Of a stretch of 5,468 nt of DNA, positions 1 through 5,167 are shown piece after piece; positions within the stretch are counted from its first letter, which is position 1; each line of letters starts with the position of its first letter. Source of the stretch: Oscillospiraceae bacterium (GTDB taxonomy: Bacteria > Bacillota > Clostridia > Oscillospirales > Ruminococcaceae); contig JAGALG010000246.1 in assembly GCA_017848075.1 (NCBI GenBank), positions 1 through 5,468 of the forward strand. The letters are read 5' to 3'. Position numbers and translations under genes: made by a program. The notes below the pieces were generated by a model that did not search any database, was not told the DNA's origin, and saw only the letters and a program-made list of their open reading frames with translations.

Positions 1-703
1 CCTGCTCCCCGGCTTCTTCTGCCGCCAAAAGCAGACGGAAGTCCTCCCGCTTGGGGCAGTTTTCCACTAAAGTGTTTTTGACGCTTTGGCTGTCTGTGCA
101 GAAATGCAGCAGAACACTGCGGTTTTGATCCAGCAGGATCAGGTGATCCGACTGCACCAGATCACTGCTGCTGATCTTTTGGTAAAGACGCTGCAAATCG
201 ATCATACTGGCATAGGAAATATCCCCGCGGCCCTGACAGATGATGGCCAGGTACACCGATCCGTCGGCACCCAGGCAGATGCGCCGGGAGGAATCCACAT
301 CCTCATTGAGGAAGTCAAAGGCGCTGTATCCATGGTCGTCGGCAGGGAAGCGTCCCTTTTCCAGGACGGTGACGGAAGAAATCAGTTCATTCTGATTTAA
401 ATGATTCTCAATCAGCAGATTCAGCAGCTGGCCGCTGCCGCCCTGTTGAAACCACTGTTCCTCCGCAAGACGGAAGCTGTCCAAACCGGTGATATATTCC
501 AGACTGTTGGCGCTTTGCTCCAGCAAGGACTGAATGTTGCGGTCCACAGACTGAGCCAGCTGCAGCTGCTTGCTGTCCTGAATCTGGATGAAGCGATCCA
601 CATAGTCGCTGTAGCTTTTCAGAATAAAGGCGACCCCAAAGACAATGAGAAAGACAATGGCTGCAATGCTGCCGTAAAACTGTTTGGGTCTTCTGTCCGG
701 CAT
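1..703 (-). CDS. Membrane-anchored sensor protein, N-terminal part (probable sensor kinase), runs off the left edge
   Basis: The frame stays open from an ATG at 703-701 to the window edge (234 codons seen). The start is supported by AAGGAGGA at 712-719, 8 nt upstream. Residues 1-8 are basic and polar, residues 10-28 form one strongly hydrophobic helix (around FLIVFGVAFIL), and the rest is soluble. Residues 31-75 read as a long amphipathic helix, followed by mixed alpha/beta sequence with a strand-like LILLDQNRSVLLHF segment. This layout (short cytoplasmic tail, membrane helix, large external domain) is typical of Cache-like sensor domains in histidine kinases, diguanylate cyclases and chemoreceptors. 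The output domain lies outside the window. Divergence from a response regulator makes a histidine kinase, perhaps a hybrid one, the best guess. A GGDEF protein is not excluded. The gene is real with high confidence; the kinase call is inference. Confidence 0.8.
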   Translation of the reverse strand, partial: MPDRRPKQFYGSIAAIVFLIVFGVAFILKSYSDYVDRFIQIQDSKQLQLAQSVDRNIQSLLEQSANSLEYITGLDSFRLAEEQWFQQGGSGQLLNLLIENHLNQNELISSVTVLEKGRFPADDHGYSAFDFLNEDVDSSRRICLGADGSVYLAIICQGRGDISYASMIDLQRLYQKISSSDLVQSDHLILLDQNRSVLLHFCTDSQSVKNTLVENCPKREDFRLLLAAEEAGEQ

Positions 704-716
704 GGTCGATTCCTCC

Positions 717-745
717 TTGCAAATTTTGGTCGAGCTGTGTATACT
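717..745 (+). promoter_or_regulatory. Promoter of the response regulator gene (sigma-A type)
   Basis: On the plus strand there is a -35 box TTGCAA (717-722, 4 of 6), a 17-nt spacer and a -10 box TATACT (740-745, 5 of 6). Transcription would start near 752, giving a leader of about 40 nt before the GTG at 792. The -35 box overlaps the ribosome binding site of the divergent sensor gene. A second TATACT at 752-757 has no good -35 partner. Confidence 0.55.
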
Positions 746-749
746 TGTG

Positions 750-778
750 ATTATACTGAAATTTGTTTTCATTGTAAA
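750..778 (-). promoter_or_regulatory. Promoter of the sensor gene (sigma-A type)
   Basis: On the minus strand there is a -35 box TTTACA (778-773, 5 of 6 matches to consensus), a 17-nt spacer and a perfect -10 box TATAAT (755-750). Transcription would start near 742-743, giving a leader of about 40 nt before the ATG at 703. The -35 box overlaps the ribosome binding site of the opposite gene. Confidence 0.7.
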
Positions 779-784
779 GGAGGG
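776..784 (+). promoter_or_regulatory. Ribosome binding site that fixes the GTG start of the response regulator
   Basis: AAAGGAGGG lies 7 nt before GTG 792-794. The same frame stays open upstream to an ATG at 684, but that ATG lies inside the divergent sensor gene, upstream of the promoter, and has no such site. The extra 36 residues would precede the receiver domain and are not part of it. Confidence 0.85.
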
Positions 785-791
785 CTTTTCT

Positions 792-1475
792 GTGCCGGAT
801 ACCATTCTGATCGTGGATGATGATGTTTCTGTTACCACGATGCTGAAAAAAGCAGTACAAAGCAGCGGTTTGGAAGCGGAAGTCAGCAACAGCGGCGAAA
901 CTGCACTGGAGCTGCTGCAGAACAAGCGCTATGATCTGATCCTGATGGATATCAATATGCCGGGGATCGACGGCTTTCAGGCGGTAGAACGGATCCGCAG
1001 CCAGGGGATCCAGACGCCGATCATCATTATCAGCGGCAGGCAGGAGGAGATCGATACTCTGTATGGCCTGAACATTGGTGCCGATGATTACATCACCAAG
1101 CCCTTTAGTCCCATTACCCTTACGGCGAAGATCAAGGCCTTGATCCGCCGCAGCCGCAATGACCTGCCCGGCTCCAGCCAGCAGATCAGCTCCGGGCCTT
1201 TTACTTATAACACCAGCACCTTGCGCTTTTACAAAAATGGGGAGGAGATCCCTCTTTCCGCTAAGGAAAATATGCTGATCAAGCTGTTTTTGGACAATGT
1301 AAATCACATTTTCTCCAAAGATATGCTGTATGAAATGGTGTGGGGCGACCGGATCGTGGACGAAAACGCAGTGATGGTTTACATCAACCGTCTGCGTCAG
1401 AAAATCGAAGATGACCCTTCCAATCCCCAGTATATTCGTACCGTTCGGGGGCTGGGCTATCGCTTTGTTGTATAA
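792..1475 (+). CDS. OmpR/PhoB-family two-component response regulator
   Basis: A 227-residue protein, the usual size for the family, starting at GTG 792. Residues 1-120 are a receiver domain with the acidic pocket D9-D10-D11, phospho-acceptor D53 in LILMDINMPGIDG, the conserved hydroxyl residue S81, and K103 in YITKPFSP, so all the residues needed for phosphorylation are present. Residues about 130-227 are a winged-helix DNA-binding domain ending in the typical VRGLGYRFVV. It is a cytoplasmic transcription factor, presumably phosphorylated by a partner kinase. The divergently transcribed sensor at 1-703 is the obvious candidate, but cognate pairs are more often co-transcribed in the same direction, so the pairing is inference. 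The gene is followed at once by a strong terminator and is therefore probably monocistronic. Its targets cannot be read from the sequence. Confidence 0.95.
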   Translation: MPDTILIVDDDVSVTTMLKKAVQSSGLEAEVSNSGETALELLQNKRYDLILMDINMPGIDGFQAVERIRSQGIQTPIIIISGRQEEIDTLYGLNIGADDYITKPFSPITLTAKIKALIRRSRNDLPGSSQQISSGPFTYNTSTLRFYKNGEEIPLSAKENMLIKLFLDNVNHIFSKDMLYEMVWGDRIVDENAVMVYINRLRQKIEDDPSNPQYIRTVRGLGYRFVV

Positions 1476-1482
1476 GAAAAGG

Positions 1483-1520
1483 AAAGACCGTCGAAGCAGA
1501 GGCTTCGGCGGTCTTTTTAT
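1483..1520 (+). terminator. Rho-independent terminator of the response regulator gene
   Basis: A 12-bp stem, GACCGTCGAAGC (1486-1497) with GCTTCGGCGGTC (1502-1513), has one T-G pair and a 4-nt AGAG loop. It is followed by TTTTT at 1514-1518, and AAA at 1483-1485 can extend the stem. It begins 8 nt after the stop codon. Confidence 0.93.
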
Positions 1521-1536
1521 CCGAAAAAACAGAAGA

Positions 1537-1578
1537 AAAAGCCCCACTGCGAGACAGACAATACACGGTGGGGCTTTT
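1537..1578. terminator. Bidirectional terminator between converging genes
   Basis: An 11-bp perfect stem, AAAAGCCCCAC (1537-1547) with GTGGGGCTTTT (1568-1578), extends by two further pairs (one T-G) and leaves a loop of about 16 nt, longer than usual. On the minus strand it is followed by a T-rich tract, so it suits the helix-turn-helix gene that ends at 1602. On the plus strand it can back up the first terminator. Confidence 0.8.
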
Positions 1579-1601
1579 ATCGGAAAATAGGACAAAAATC
1601 G

Positions 1602-2027
1602 TTAACAGAGGGGTTCTTCATCGGCGTCGAACAGCTGATGATTGATTTCGAACAGGTTGCTGCCATGGAGCAGACCATACAGAATAATGGCATCCCGACG
1701 GATCTTCGGATGTAATCTGGCATAGCCACAGTGTGTTAAAAGCTCCTGTGCCTCATCCAGTGTTGCACTTAAACCAAAACACAGACAAATCAGGCGATCA
1801 CGGGAGGGCTTTCTAAGACCGGAAAAGATGCGGTGCAGATAAATTTCACTGATCCCGGATTGTTTGGCCAGTTGTGCCTTGGACATATTCTTTTTCAGAA
1901 AGATCTGATTGATCAATTGAGCAACACTATCCTGATAAAAATGCTCTTCATTGTTGTTTAAAAAATCGTTGATGTCGACAGAATCCATGAGCTCCTGCCG
2001 CAGAATATCAGTACTCTTGTCTTTCAA
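1602..2027 (-). CDS. XRE-type helix-turn-helix regulator, divergent from the kinase operon
   Basis: A 141-residue protein if read from TTG 2027-2025. The start is chosen because AAGGTGGTGA (2042-2033) matches the ideal Shine-Dalgarno in 9 of 10 bases and sits correctly for this TTG. GTG codons at 2039 and 2036, inside that site, are the alternatives. Residues 1-32 are a helical, acidic extension. Residues about 35-85 are the XRE/Cro-type fold, with the HTH around MSKAQLAKQSGIS and the recognition helix in SEIYLHRIFSGLRKPSR. A C-terminal part, with GYARLHPKIRRDAIILYGL at 101-119, ends in a short acidic tail. From memory, proteins with this three-part layout are widespread in Clostridia and sit next to Ser/Thr kinase genes. 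No signal peptide or membrane segment is present, so it acts in the cytoplasm. It may bind the dyad in the adjacent spacer, or be a kinase partner; both are inference. Confidence 0.88.
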   Translation of the reverse strand: MKDKSTDILRQELMDSVDINDFLNNNEEHFYQDSVAQLINQIFLKKNMSKAQLAKQSGISEIYLHRIFSGLRKPSRDRLICLCFGLSATLDEAQELLTHCGYARLHPKIRRDAIILYGLLHGSNLFEINHQLFDADEEPLC

Positions 2028-2032
2028 AACAC

Positions 2033-2042
2033 TCACCACCTT
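2033..2042 (-). promoter_or_regulatory. Ribosome binding site suggesting a TTG start
   Basis: AAGGTGGTGA on the minus strand differs from AAGGAGGTGA at one base and leaves 5 nt (7 nt from the core) to TTG 2027-2025. The upstream in-frame GTG codons at 2039 and 2036 lie inside this site and would lack their own. Confidence 0.6.
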
Positions 2043-2064
2043 TACAAAAAAGAATCATTTTTCT

Positions 2065-2095
2065 ATAATAAGATATAGATTGGTTTACCTGTCTT
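2065..2095 (-). promoter_or_regulatory. Candidate promoter of the helix-turn-helix gene
   Basis: On the minus strand there is a -10 box TATTAT (2070-2065, 5 of 6) with a -35-like AAGACA (2095-2090, 4 of 6) and a 19-nt spacer. The -35 lies inside the left arm of the dyad at 2084-2121, so a protein bound there would block this promoter. The spacer is longer than ideal. Confidence 0.4.
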
Positions 2096-2121
2096 TCCAT
2101 AATTTCGGAAAGATAGATAAA
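2084..2121. promoter_or_regulatory. Imperfect dyad, candidate operator between regulator and kinase operon
   Basis: The left arm TTTACCTGTCTTTCC (2084-2098) and right arm GGAAAGATAGATAAA (2107-2121) are complementary at 13 of 15 positions around an 8-bp centre with AATT in the middle. The innermost seven pairs are perfect. A second, perfect 10-bp inverted repeat, AAGATATAGA (2070-2079) and TCTATATCTT (2127-2136), is centred within 1 bp of the same point, so the whole of 2070-2136 is roughly two-fold symmetric. This fits binding by a dimeric or tetrameric regulator, most simply the adjacent helix-turn-helix protein. The spacer is AT-rich and has no strong T tract after the inner hairpin, which argues against a terminator. 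The binding protein is inferred. Confidence 0.5.
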
Positions 2122-2139
2122 TATATTCTATATCTTTTT

Positions 2140-2167
2140 TTGACAGAAAACAATGTCCTGCTTGGAT
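2140..2167 (+). promoter_or_regulatory. Weak candidate promoter of the kinase operon
   Basis: A perfect -35 box TTGACA (2140-2145) is followed after 16 nt by TTGGAT (2162-2167, 3 of 6), which is preceded by TG at 2159-2160 as in an extended -10. Transcription would begin near 2174, leaving almost no leader before ATG 2180. The -10 is poor. An alternative -10, TATATT at 2122-2127, lies in the dyad but has no convincing -35. Confidence 0.3.
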
Positions 2168-2179
2168 AGGGTGTGCGAA

Positions 2180-2884
2180 ATGAATTTATACAGCAGCCTG
2201 ATGAAGGCAATCAAAGAAGAATACAAAGAAGTGAGCTGCCTGAAGCAAAGTGACCGAGGCTCCGTTTCTGTTTTATATCACAAAGCCAGCGGAAATCGGG
2301 TGATTTTCCGCCATTATCACGGGGATCCCGAGGCTTACCGCCGTCTGCTTCACATTGCCCATCCCAATCTTCCACAGATTTGGGAGGTGGCCGCCAAAGA
2401 TGGCTGGGTGGCGGTTCTGGAGGAGTTTGTGCAGGGGGATACCCTGCATTTTCTGCTGATGGAGCAGCGTATGTCCGGCCGTGAGGCCAAGAAGATTTTG
2501 CGGCAGCTGTGCAGTGCGCTCCATGTGCTCCATGCCAACGGCGTGGTACACCGGGATATCAAGCCCAAGAATGTGATTCTGCGCGGGGACGAGGCGGTGC
2601 TGATCGACTTCGATGCCTCCCGTATTTTCAAGGAAGAACAGAGTGACGATACGGAAGTTCTAGGTACCGTTGGCTATGCGGCTCCGGAGCAGTATGGCAT
2701 CTCTCAGTCGGACAAGCGCTCCGATATCTATTCGCTGGGTGTGCTTTTAAATATTATGCTGACGGGTAAGCATCCCTCGGTGGAGCTGGCCCGGGGACGC
2801 TTGGGTCAGATCGTGAAGCGTTGTACGATGATCAATCCGCAGATGCGCTACAAATCGGTACTGGATCTGCTGGAAACGCTGTAA
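2180..2884 (+). CDS. Minimal soluble Ser/Thr protein kinase (Hanks type) with atypical N-lobe
   Basis: 234 residues, essentially only a kinase domain, with no membrane helix or PASTA repeats. ATG 2180 is chosen because AGGGTG (2168-2173) lies 6 nt upstream; an in-frame ATG at 2153 has no ribosome site. The C-lobe is canonical: catalytic loop HRDIKPKN (124-131, D126, K128, N131), GTVGYAAPEQYG (162-173) with the APE motif, SDIYSLG (181-187) and the late Arg R223. The N-lobe is unusual. The glycine loop is reduced to SDRGSVSVLY (24-33), the VAIK position reads VIFR so the ATP-positioning Lys is R44, and the metal motif is DFD (143-145) rather than DFG. Catalytic Asp and metal-binding Asp are kept, so activity remains possible but needs testing. 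It is the first gene of an operon with two zinc-ribbon membrane proteins, which are likely partners or substrates. A pseudokinase or scaffold role is the main alternative. Confidence 0.93.
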   Translation: MNLYSSLMKAIKEEYKEVSCLKQSDRGSVSVLYHKASGNRVIFRHYHGDPEAYRRLLHIAHPNLPQIWEVAAKDGWVAVLEEFVQGDTLHFLLMEQRMSGREAKKILRQLCSALHVLHANGVVHRDIKPKNVILRGDEAVLIDFDASRIFKEEQSDDTEVLGTVGYAAPEQYGISQSDKRSDIYSLGVLLNIMLTGKHPSVELARGRLGQIVKRCTMINPQMRYKSVLDLLETL

Positions 2885-2896
2885 GGAGGGGAGAAG

Positions 2897-3772
2897 ATGG
2901 AGAACAAAAACTGTCCATACTGCGGCAGAGAACTGCCGGAAATGGCCTCCTTCTGCCCCCACTGCTTCTGCGTTCTGGTGGAGAAGCGACAGCTGATCCC
3001 AGTGAAAAAGCAGTCTCGGCGAGGCTGGGGGCTGCCGATTTTAAGCGCAGCGCTGCTCTTATCCTTGGCGCTGCTGCTGCCGACGGCATATCGGCTGTGG
3101 AAGCTGGAACAGGAGGCGCAGCAGACACTGTCCTTGGAAGAAACAGAAGATATAGAAGAAAATGAGCTTAGGGAAGAGATCCAGCTGGAGCAGCCCTTGA
3201 AGGAAAGCAGTCCGCCTCAGACGCCTCCTCGGGTGCAGGAGGAGACAGAGCTTCCCCAGCAGCTGATCGAGGAGCAGGTGATTCCTCAATATCAAATGGA
3301 AATGGAAGAAGAGCTGCGGAATTTGATCGTATCCTATGACACGATTTATGACGATGTGCTGTATCCGGTGATCCTTGTACCCAAGGATGAGGATATGCTG
3401 GAAGCGGCCGAGAAACAGGCTGGCGGGATCTGGCAGGAAAACATCTCAAAGGCCTCCGGTAGAATCATCAACAATCTTCTGGATCAGATCGTCACGGTTT
3501 ATCAGGTGAGTAAGGAAATGCAAGGAGATGAGTATATGATCCTTTCGGTGGATTGCGAGCTGCCAAAAGGAATGTACATGAGCTGCTTTGACCCACCGGA
3601 TGGCGATATTTTCATGCTCAAAGGTTATGAAAGTGTGGAGGGACGGGCACAGTACAACTTCAAGATCCCGATGCGCAAACTGGAACAGACCGAGACGATC
3701 ACCATGAAATTCTATTTAGATGACAGCAATGATTTTTTGATCGTGTTTGATACCATTGATCTGTTGGGCTGA
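2897..3772 (+). CDS. Zinc-ribbon single-pass membrane protein with one extracytoplasmic beta domain
   Basis: 291 residues. The start ATG follows AAGGAGGGG (2883-2891), which overlaps the kinase stop codon; the 12-nt gap makes translational linkage likely. Order: a zinc ribbon with CPYC (6-9) and CPHC (20-23); a basic stretch (KKQSRR, 37-42); one membrane helix at about 44-65; an acidic, Glu/Pro/Gln-rich linker (about 72-125); a helical region (about 126-205); and a C-terminal beta-rich domain (209-291). The basic residues before the helix place the zinc ribbon in the cytoplasm and the rest outside. C220 and C230 in the external domain could form a disulfide. The last domain resembles each of three repeats in the next protein, sharing the pattern FYLDDSNDFLIVFDT. 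The layout recalls TcaA/YvbJ-type proteins, but I do not recognise the external domain and no function is known. Confidence 0.88.
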   Translation: MENKNCPYCGRELPEMASFCPHCFCVLVEKRQLIPVKKQSRRGWGLPILSAALLLSLALLLPTAYRLWKLEQEAQQTLSLEETEDIEENELREEIQLEQPLKESSPPQTPPRVQEETELPQQLIEEQVIPQYQMEMEEELRNLIVSYDTIYDDVLYPVILVPKDEDMLEAAEKQAGGIWQENISKASGRIINNLLDQIVTVYQVSKEMQGDEYMILSVDCELPKGMYMSCFDPPDGDIFMLKGYESVEGRAQYNFKIPMRKLEQTETITMKFYLDDSNDFLIVFDTIDLLG

Positions 3773-3804
3773 TTTGCGCTGAAGACAGAGAGAGGAGGCA
3801 GGCT

Positions 3805-5127
3805 ATGAGGTGTCCCAACTGTAAAGTACGGCAGTCCCGCCGTGCGGAATACTGTACGGCCTGCGGTGCCAAGCTGGAAAAGCATCCCAATGTGGCGGTG
3901 TGGCTTCTGCTTTTGCTGTTGATCGGCGGAGCTTGGCTTTTCTATGAACAGCGGGAAGCTTTGCTGTTTTGGAAGGAGCTGTCCTTGCCACAGGAAGCGG
4001 AAAGCAGCACAGCGGAAAGCAGCACAGAAGAAAACAGCCCGGAAGCAAAAACAGAGGCGGAGCCAGTGGATTACAGCCGACAGCTGCCGGCAGATCGGGA
4101 AGTGAAGTACACAAGCCGCAGCGAGTGCAAAGAGGGTGAAATCGTCCTTGTCGGTGAATTTAGGGCAGAAGCTCTGGAAAATGGTGAGATCCGTTTCCAT
4201 CTGGACTTTAGAGCAGTGGGAGAGTTCACTCTTTCCGTGTTTGACCATGGAGATGGAGCCTTTTATCAGGAAAACTTTTCTGAGGCTGATGTGCAAAAGG
4301 GCGAGATCTATTTTGACATGAATAAGGAGGAACTGGTTCGTTCCGCAACGATCAATCTGCGCTTTAAAGGTAATGATTCCGACTATTACCTTGGTTTTGA
4401 CACGATTTCCTTCGTGGAGATGGCTGCACAGGCGGAGCAGTACCGGGTTCCTCAGGAGCTGCCGGCGGATCGTGCGGTAAGCTACAGCGGAAAAAGCGAG
4501 TATGTTCCAGTACATGCCGTGACGGCAAGAGCGTTGGAAAACGGAAAAATCCGCTTTATCATAGACTTTGATGCACCGCCCAAAACGGACGCTTCGGTGT
4601 TCGGTGTTGGTTTTGAAGACGATTTCTATGCAAAAGACTTCCCTGTTTCGGATGTTCGTGCAGGACAGATTTATTTTGATATGAGCCGGGAAGAACTGGA
4701 GAATTTCCTTGTCATGGAAGTCCGTTTTTACAGCTCCGATCTCAACTACTATCTGAGCTTTGCAACGAAGAACTTTATAGACATGGCCGAACAAGCGGAG
4801 CGCTACGAAGGCAGGGAGCTGTATTTCAACTTTCAGAGCAATAAGATGGATCGGCCGAAAATCGTAGTGCGCAGCCTGAGGGTACGGGATCAGGGCGATG
4901 GCAGCTGGAAGTTCCGGCTGAAGTACGACTCGGAAGCGGAGCATATCCTGCGGATACAGGGAGCCGATCGAAGTACTTATCATCCCTCACAAACACAGGA
5001 CGGGGAAGTGGAGTTTGTCATCAGAGAGAAATCTCTGCGGACAGAGGAGAACATCACCATTCTTTTTGATTTAGGCGAACAATATTACTACATGACCTTC
5101 CGCAGTGCTGATGTACTGGGACAATAA
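3805..5127 (+). CDS. Zinc-ribbon single-pass membrane protein with three tandem extracytoplasmic domains
   Basis: 440 residues, last gene of the kinase operon, 32 nt after its neighbour. AGGAGG (3793-3798) lies 6 nt before the ATG. Order: a zinc ribbon with CPNC (3-6) and CTAC (17-20); one membrane helix at about 30-46, rich in Leu; a Ser/Glu-rich linker (about 60-90) with AESST twice; then three copies of a domain of about 100-125 residues starting near 93, 218 and 338. Copies 1 and 2 share LPADR at the start, ALENG, a GxIYFDM strand and a YYLxF strand. Copy 3 is more diverged but keeps the final YYYMTF pattern. Lys-rich flanking of the helix suggests a cytoplasmic ribbon and external repeats. 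The fold looks like beta-sandwich modules, perhaps for ligand or cell-wall binding, but that is inference. The family is not one I recognise by name. Confidence 0.88.
   Translation: MRCPNCKVRQSRRAEYCTACGAKLEKHPNVAVWLLLLLLIGGAWLFYEQREALLFWKELSLPQEAESSTAESSTEENSPEAKTEAEPVDYSRQLPADREVKYTSRSECKEGEIVLVGEFRAEALENGEIRFHLDFRAVGEFTLSVFDHGDGAFYQENFSEADVQKGEIYFDMNKEELVRSATINLRFKGNDSDYYLGFDTISFVEMAAQAEQYRVPQELPADRAVSYSGKSEYVPVHAVTARALENGKIRFIIDFDAPPKTDASVFGVGFEDDFYAKDFPVSDVRAGQIYFDMSREELENFLVMEVRFYSSDLNYYLSFATKNFIDMAEQAERYEGRELYFNFQSNKMDRPKIVVRSLRVRDQGDGSWKFRLKYDSEAEHILRIQGADRSTYHPSQTQDGEVEFVIREKSLRTEENITILFDLGEQYYYMTFRSADVLGQ
3997..4026 (+). repeat. Two perfect 15-bp tandem repeats in the juxtamembrane linker
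   Basis: GCGGAAAGCAGCACA occurs twice in a row (3997-4011, 4012-4026), encoding AESST-AESST, followed by a degenerate third unit encoding EENSP. The in-frame 15-bp period allows the linker to lengthen or shorten by slippage without a frameshift. Confidence 0.9.
4081..5124 (+). repeat. Three protein-level domain repeats in the second zinc-ribbon protein
   Basis: The units begin near 4081, 4456 and 4816 (residues 93, 218, 338). Shared landmarks are ALENG[EK]IRF in units 1 and 2 (weakly GDGSWKF in 3), G[EQ][IV][YE]F, and the final [DN]YYL[GS]F or YYYMTF strand. A related single unit ends the preceding protein (about 3521-3769). The spacing of units 1 and 2 is 125 residues, and that of 2 and 3 about 120. 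The DNA of the copies has diverged, so this is an old duplication. Confidence 0.85.
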
Positions 5128-5159
5128 AAAAGACCGCTGAACCTATTCAGCGGTCTTTT
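5128..5159. terminator. Bidirectional terminator ending the kinase operon and the MATE gene
   Basis: A perfect 10-bp stem, GACCGCTGAA (5132-5141) with TTCAGCGGTC (5146-5155), has a 4-nt CCTA loop and is flanked by AAAA (5128-5131) and TTTT (5156-5159), which also pair. It begins right after the plus-strand stop codon and lies 8 nt beyond the minus-strand stop at 5168, so it can serve both converging genes. Confidence 0.93.
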
Positions 5160-5167
5160 CTGCTGTT

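Noticed and set aside
684..791. Extending the response regulator upstream to ATG 684, which would add a hydrophobic segment.
   Set aside because: The extension overlaps the divergent sensor start and both promoters. GTG 792 has a near-ideal ribosome site and begins exactly at the receiver fold.
86..820. Plus-strand open frames at 86-400 and 401-820.
   Set aside because: They are antisense to the sensor gene, which has a good start, ribosome site, promoter and membrane helix. Neither has a convincing ribosome site.
408..1595. A 395-codon open frame on the minus strand opposite the response regulator and sensor.
   Set aside because: It covers the coding strand of a clear OmpR-type regulator and the start of the sensor in another frame, has low-complexity Gln/His/Asp-rich content and no recognisable domain. 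It is a shadow of the real genes.
2092..2113. The inner hairpin TCTTTCC/GGAAAGA as a terminator.
   Set aside because: The stem is short and is not followed directly by a T tract on either strand, and no gene ends there. An operator dyad fits better.
2153..2179. Starting the kinase at ATG 2153.
   Set aside because: There is no Shine-Dalgarno before it; the sequence upstream is the TTGACA region. ATG 2180 has a site at proper spacing.
3516..3538. An internal AAGGAGATG-like ribosome site within the first zinc-ribbon gene that could start a short version of its last domain at ATG 3536.
   Set aside because: A single site of this kind is expected by chance in a Glu/Gly-rich stretch, and the start would cut into the first strand of the domain.
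3712..4983. A 423-codon open frame on the minus strand opposite the second zinc-ribbon gene.
   Set aside because: The plus strand has a proper ribosome site, zinc ribbon, membrane helix and repeats. The antisense product has no domain logic and would begin inside the repeats.
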